A stretch of DNA of 64,000 bases from Podaxis mareebaensis (Eukaryota; Basidiomycota; Agaricomycetes; Agaricales; Agaricaceae). The position numbers and the translations under genes were made by a program. Shown in pieces: positions 59,768 to 64,000 of the stretch. The stretch lies in NCBI GenBank assembly GCA_018524725.1, contig JAEUWP010000462.1, positions 1 to 64,000 of the forward strand, read 5' to 3'. The notes below the pieces were generated by a model. That model saw only the letters and a program-made list of their open reading frames with translations, was not told the DNA's origin and did no database searches. Position 1 is the stretch's first letter. Every line of letters begins with the position of its first letter.

Positions 59768-62700
59768 TGTCAGACGGGGGCTGTGATCTCTTCCGGTAAG
59801 CCCATGGCATTTCACAATAAGGACGTCTATGGCGCCCTTTGGGAGATGAGATACCGCAGCAGGATCAGAAGCTTATTTGAGTAGTGGACAGAAAAAGGCC
59901 ATTCGTAGATGCGGAGTCATGCCGTATCCGCTTGTCAACTCCGTAACTCCTTAAACCTCGTGCGGTGCCGTGTGACGTCCATGAATACAACAGGATGGAA
60001 TTTGGGGGGTAGGACATTCCACAGTGCATGAAAAGAGACTGAACGTTGTCAACAGACAGATTCAGAAATCGAGATCTGAAGAAAAATTGTGTAATGTTCG
60101 GAGCTGGAAGTGCCAAGACACCTTCTTCTTCCAATAAAGAGGAAAGAGAACCTACATGCCACCCAGATATCATCAAGGATGTGGGATGAGATACTCCAGG
60201 AATGTGCGCAGCACCCCCAACATCTGAACTGGTCAGTGCCTAAGAACGCAAACCAAGATTTGTTACACCAGTTCGATTCCATTCTCGAGTATTTCGTTCA
60301 CGCACCAAGATAAGCCGGACTCTTTGGATCCGAACCCAGATCGATGGTATATTTTTGAGTTAGATTTTCAGAAGTTGATGAAATAGAATGTCTCCGAAAC
60401 CACGATGCCGTGAGGAAGAACTGCGTGAGTGCTCCCTCCAGGAATACCGAATGAGGGCATACTTTCAGCAGGGATATACATAGCCACCAATAGCTGATAA
60501 GTAAGCAGTGACGTCCCATCCTCCAAGTATCACAAAGCTAATGGCGTTGATCTACTTGTTGTGGCTGGCGCGCATTGGATTTCAACTAGGTCTTCGTGTG
60601 AATGATGAACCACCCAAAGCGAAAATGCGACGCCACAATGCTGGGCTGAGTCTGCACCATGGTGTAGAGACCGTGGGTGATTCCTGATTACACGAAGTTT
60701 GGAACGTTGTAAGAGTCGACTTCCGGAGAATTGCAGCAACGAGAAAACGAGCAGTACGGGAACAAAACACACAAATTTGACGGGACTAACGGAGAATGCG
60801 AACCAACAGAATTGCCTTTTTCGGCCGTCGATCTTCTCACTAGCAGAAGCCCAAATTCCCATTCAGCTTCAGATCAGTTTCCCCCCATTTCTTCTCGCGC
60901 TTGACAAGTTAGTATGAGACAGAGCTGGGTTGGGCAAAGGAACGTAATCTTCGGCCCGAATGTCGGCAGTGTCGGAAACAGAGAAATAAGCATCTTGGAA
61001 AATGCGTGGATGTTGCGTGGTGAGTCCAATTCCAGCGTCTGACCTGGGAAGATAGTGATACCGTACAGCCCCTACTGAATAATTTTGTCTCATACAGATG
61101 ATAAACCAGATTATTGGGTAATTCAATTGAGGTAAGAACAAAAATAAGCAAGACCAACCTCCGATTAAATTGAAAACTGTCCGAAGTTTCAACAGTTCAG
61201 GAGCTCCATTTGGCCGCCCGGGTTTCAGCAAGAACATATCCCGTCATCTACCTCTGGGACAGCGGAAGATCAAGTAATGAAACGCTTTTTCGATCAATTC
61301 CAATCATTTCAATAGTAGGAAATGTCGGAATTCTTTAACAGACCAGAGAGCTGTTAGGTCGGATACAATATCTTCGAATCTTTCAGTATCTCTTACTCGC
61401 CACAAAACAATTCCTGCATCGTGGCCGCGGGCGTAGAATATTATGGTCTTAAACCTGGCGATGTTTGTGTTTGCCCTGCTAAGCGATGCACATTATTGTT
61501 CACATCAACATCCACCAACCCGCATATTAACAATACATATCCGAGTCGGGTAGCTTCCTCGAGGCCTGTTGTGAAATCGGACAAAAATTGAACCACCGTT
61601 CAAGATATTTCTCAGAATCCAATTTTGTCTGGAAATGACCAACATCCAGGGAATCGGGGTTCTATGATGCGATCGTCGGCGAACGATGTCGACCTCCGTG
61701 AAACGACTCCAAGGAAGTTCGGCAAGGCAAGGCTAGATGGTAAGCACAACAGAAGTCAATGGCCGAGGGAATGAAAGCACTAGTTTCACTTAGCGAGGTC
61801 ATCAGCTGTGGATACAATGCATTCTAATACACAGATCCCTAGGGGGCTCGGTCCATGAGGAAGCACTGAAGCAGCCCCTTAAGTATTCGCATGGGAAGCA
61901 CATAGGAAGCGGGCATGCAAATGTTATTGGAGGTCGACAGGGGCCTTCTGGGCAACGTCTCTCAGCAAATGATTCGCCATTGAGGAGGCGAAAATAAAAC
62001 CTTATGAAGTTTTAACGAAACTGCGTTGCTCTCGATTGAGGAATTGAATATCGGAGAAGTCCGAGAATTATATTGTTATCCTTTGGGAACGAGAGTGAGA
62101 GCGTGACAACGAAATAAGACTTACCTTCAACAAACCTGCACAACTTGAATAATTTTGTCGGGAAGGGGTGACGTCTGGCTGTCATGAGGCACGTGCCTGC
62201 TCGTCTGTGGAGGGGGGCCTGGGCTTTGATCCCGAACCATGTACTTCGACGAGTCAAGATCGTCTATCGACTGTGCTGGGAAGAATCTCGCATTCTTGCT
62301 TCCGAGCCGTACGGCGGGAACGGCTTGGCCTTATGTCTAATTCGCTTCGGCTCGGTGCTACTAAAGTTCTTGCCATGGTGGTGCAATGCGCTTTTTGGCA
62401 TTCGCGAATGGGCATCCTGACAATGTTGCACTCCAATAGGACATTTTAGTCGTCAAACGGAAGTCCGGACGGATTGCTCTTCGACGGCGGCTCAAAACCC
62501 TACCTTTTAAGAACTACTGCTCACCACGCCTGCCCTTTGTCATTTGCTCGGATGGGGATGTTTCGTGTGATGCGCAGCCAATCTCCGGCATTCTTCGCGA
62601 AGAGATAGCTTTTTTCGCGCCAGAATCCTTACCCCCAGAAATGCATGTTGTGTTTGCCAAGGGAGTTAACTGAACCTACTTACAAAGATGTACCTCCAAA

Positions 62701-62791
62701 ATTCGGCGGGTCTCGGTGCACTTCACTCTTGTTTCAATCTCGTTTAATCCTCGTTCTTCGCCTTGACTTTAGACTATCTTCACCCTTGGAC
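59768..62791. other. 3 kb stretch without an assignable gene
   Basis: On the minus strand, pieces at about 59870-60230 and 60298-60520 can be spliced (a GT-AG join near 60235-60305) into a frame with GISHP-like and VGSLSSLLEEEGV segments. A 122-residue open frame lies at 60869-61237. None is recognisable and no start or complete gene could be built. They may be a decayed or intron-rich unknown gene. The part after about 62450 would be the promoter of the MFS gene. Confidence 0.4.
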
Positions 62792-64000
62792 ATGACAATA
62801 AGTTCGACAACATCATCCAGAGTGCCCTCCCTTATACCCTCGGAGGATACGACGGGTACGAGTCATGCGTTACGTTCTAAACACAATTACAATGTCCTAC
62901 ACACAGTTCAGGGTGGTCTTTTCCGACCAATTCAAGGGGACCTTGAACGCAGTTCACATTCCCTTGAATCTGATAACTCTAGTCAGCCTACTCAAGACCA
63001 CAACGAAAAAGCAGAAGCCTTCATTGTAACCTGGGACGGTCCTAACGATCCTGATAACCCTCGCAATTGGTCAAATCGACGTCGGTGGACTGTAACACTT
63101 GTCGTCAGTTTCTTCACGTTCATCAGGTACGAGTTGCCCAATGACACTATTCGTGTGTCTGACCATACTACTAGTCCTGTTGGGTCGTCTATTTCCTCTC
63201 CGGCATTGCCGCAAATTTCCCGCGACTTGAACATTCCTCCAGGATCCGTCCTCGAGAACATGTCTCTCTCGATATTCGTCCTTGCGTATGCTCTTGGGGT
63301 GAGCACATACTTTTGTCATGTTACTCCTAGACTCTCACGAAAGAGCAGCCCCTAATTTGGGGACCTCTTTCGGAACTATTTGGACGCCTCATTATTCTGC
63401 AGATATCTAACATCTGGTTTCTTTGTAAGTTCGATCAGAAGACCCCCCCCCTTCCTCCGTCCAATTGACATGCATGTCCAGTATTCAATACACTCTGCGC
63501 CATTGCAAAGACTCCGACACAGATGTTAATATTCAGATTTCTTGCTGGATTCGGAGGAGCTGCTCCACAATCTCTCGGTGGGGGAGTCGTTGGCGACCTC
63601 TGGTCACCAGAGGAGCGCGGTATGGCGATGAGCGTCTACTCCCTAGCACCACTTGTAGGCCCTTCTACGGGGCCATTAGTGGGTGGATGGATAGCGGAGC
63701 GCGTTCCTTGGCCGTGGGTATTCTGGAGTGTCAGCATCGCAGATGGCCTCCTACAGATCGCTGGTTTCGTAAGTTGTACACCCATTCTGGGAGTTTCGAG
63801 GCATTGAGCCTTTCACAGATTTTTATTCGAGAAACGTATGTCCCCGAGCTTCTGAAGCGAAAGGCACGCAAAGTTCGGAAAGAGACAGGAAATGACTCCT
63901 ACCGGTCTGCCTTTGAGCGCCCCGACCGACATTGGACGGCAGTCATGGCTCGCGGCATGATCAAACCTTTAGTCTTTCTCCTGACAGAGCCGATTGTGCA
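62792..64000 (+). CDS. MFS drug:H+ antiporter-like transporter (DHA1 group), 3' end outside window
   Basis: This is the N-terminal half of a twelve-segment exporter. A Ser/Thr-rich cytosolic N terminus ends in the group signature WDGPNDPDNPRNWSNRRRW just before segment 1. After an intron follow SSISSPALPQISRDLNIPPG, SLSIFVLAYALGPL and GPLSELFGR, the loop 2-3 motif. Then come FRFLAGFGGAAPQSLGGGV, GDLWSPEERGMAMSVYSLAP and LVGPSTGPLVGGWIAERV (motif C of antiporters), and WPWVFWSVSIADGLLQIAG. After a further intron comes IFIRETYVPELLKRKARK. The frame runs off the right edge. Fungal relatives export polyamines or drugs, but the substrate here is unknown. Confidence 0.88.

Overview
The window is nuclear DNA of a filamentous basidiomycete, most likely an Agaricomycete. 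The reasons are intron-dense genes with 50-75 base GT-AG introns, several FunK1-type kinases (a family expanded in mushroom-forming fungi), basidiomycete-like versions of housekeeping genes, and LTR retrotransposons with 4-5 base target duplications. No bacterial-style operons, rRNA, convincing tRNA or CRISPR array were seen.

Layout. Positions 1-12045 are a rearranged tandem array of FunK1 kinases (two largely open copies, one wreck) alternating with a serine carboxypeptidase on the opposite strand (one intact, one relic that carries a solo LTR). Positions 12721-24523 are an ordinary housekeeping block: PDX2-type glutaminase, Hrp1-like two-RRM protein, GH85 endo-beta-N-acetylglucosaminidase, O6-alkylguanine-DNA alkyltransferase and Rna14/CstF77.

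Positions 24960-44866 are an accessory, fast-changing region. It opens and closes with two inverted paralogues of an unnamed multipass membrane protein. Inside lies a tandem duplicated block of membrane protein, secreted LysM protein and Costars-domain protein. The first block keeps the membrane gene but has a dead Costars gene; the second has lost most of the membrane gene but keeps an intact Costars gene; both LysM genes are open. A nearly intact Ty1/copia element with identical target duplications sits at the end of the second block. It is followed by a FunK1 pseudogene and by a copied fragment of the inositol phosphatase gene split by another solo LTR.

Positions 44867-49291 are gene-poor and hold a palindromic MITE-like element and LTR-like debris. 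Positions 49292-64000 return to single-copy genes: a WD40-type inositol polyphosphate 5-phosphatase, a nodulin-like/Mch1-type MFS transporter, 2-isopropylmalate synthase, a 3 kb stretch without an assignable gene, and the start of a second MFS (DHA1-like) transporter cut by the right edge.

Functional links: Hrp1 and Rna14 are partners in pre-mRNA 3' end formation and lie 5 kb apart. The LysM, membrane and Costars genes are linked only by co-duplication, and any joint function is inference. Splice sites were read by eye, so exon boundaries are best estimates.
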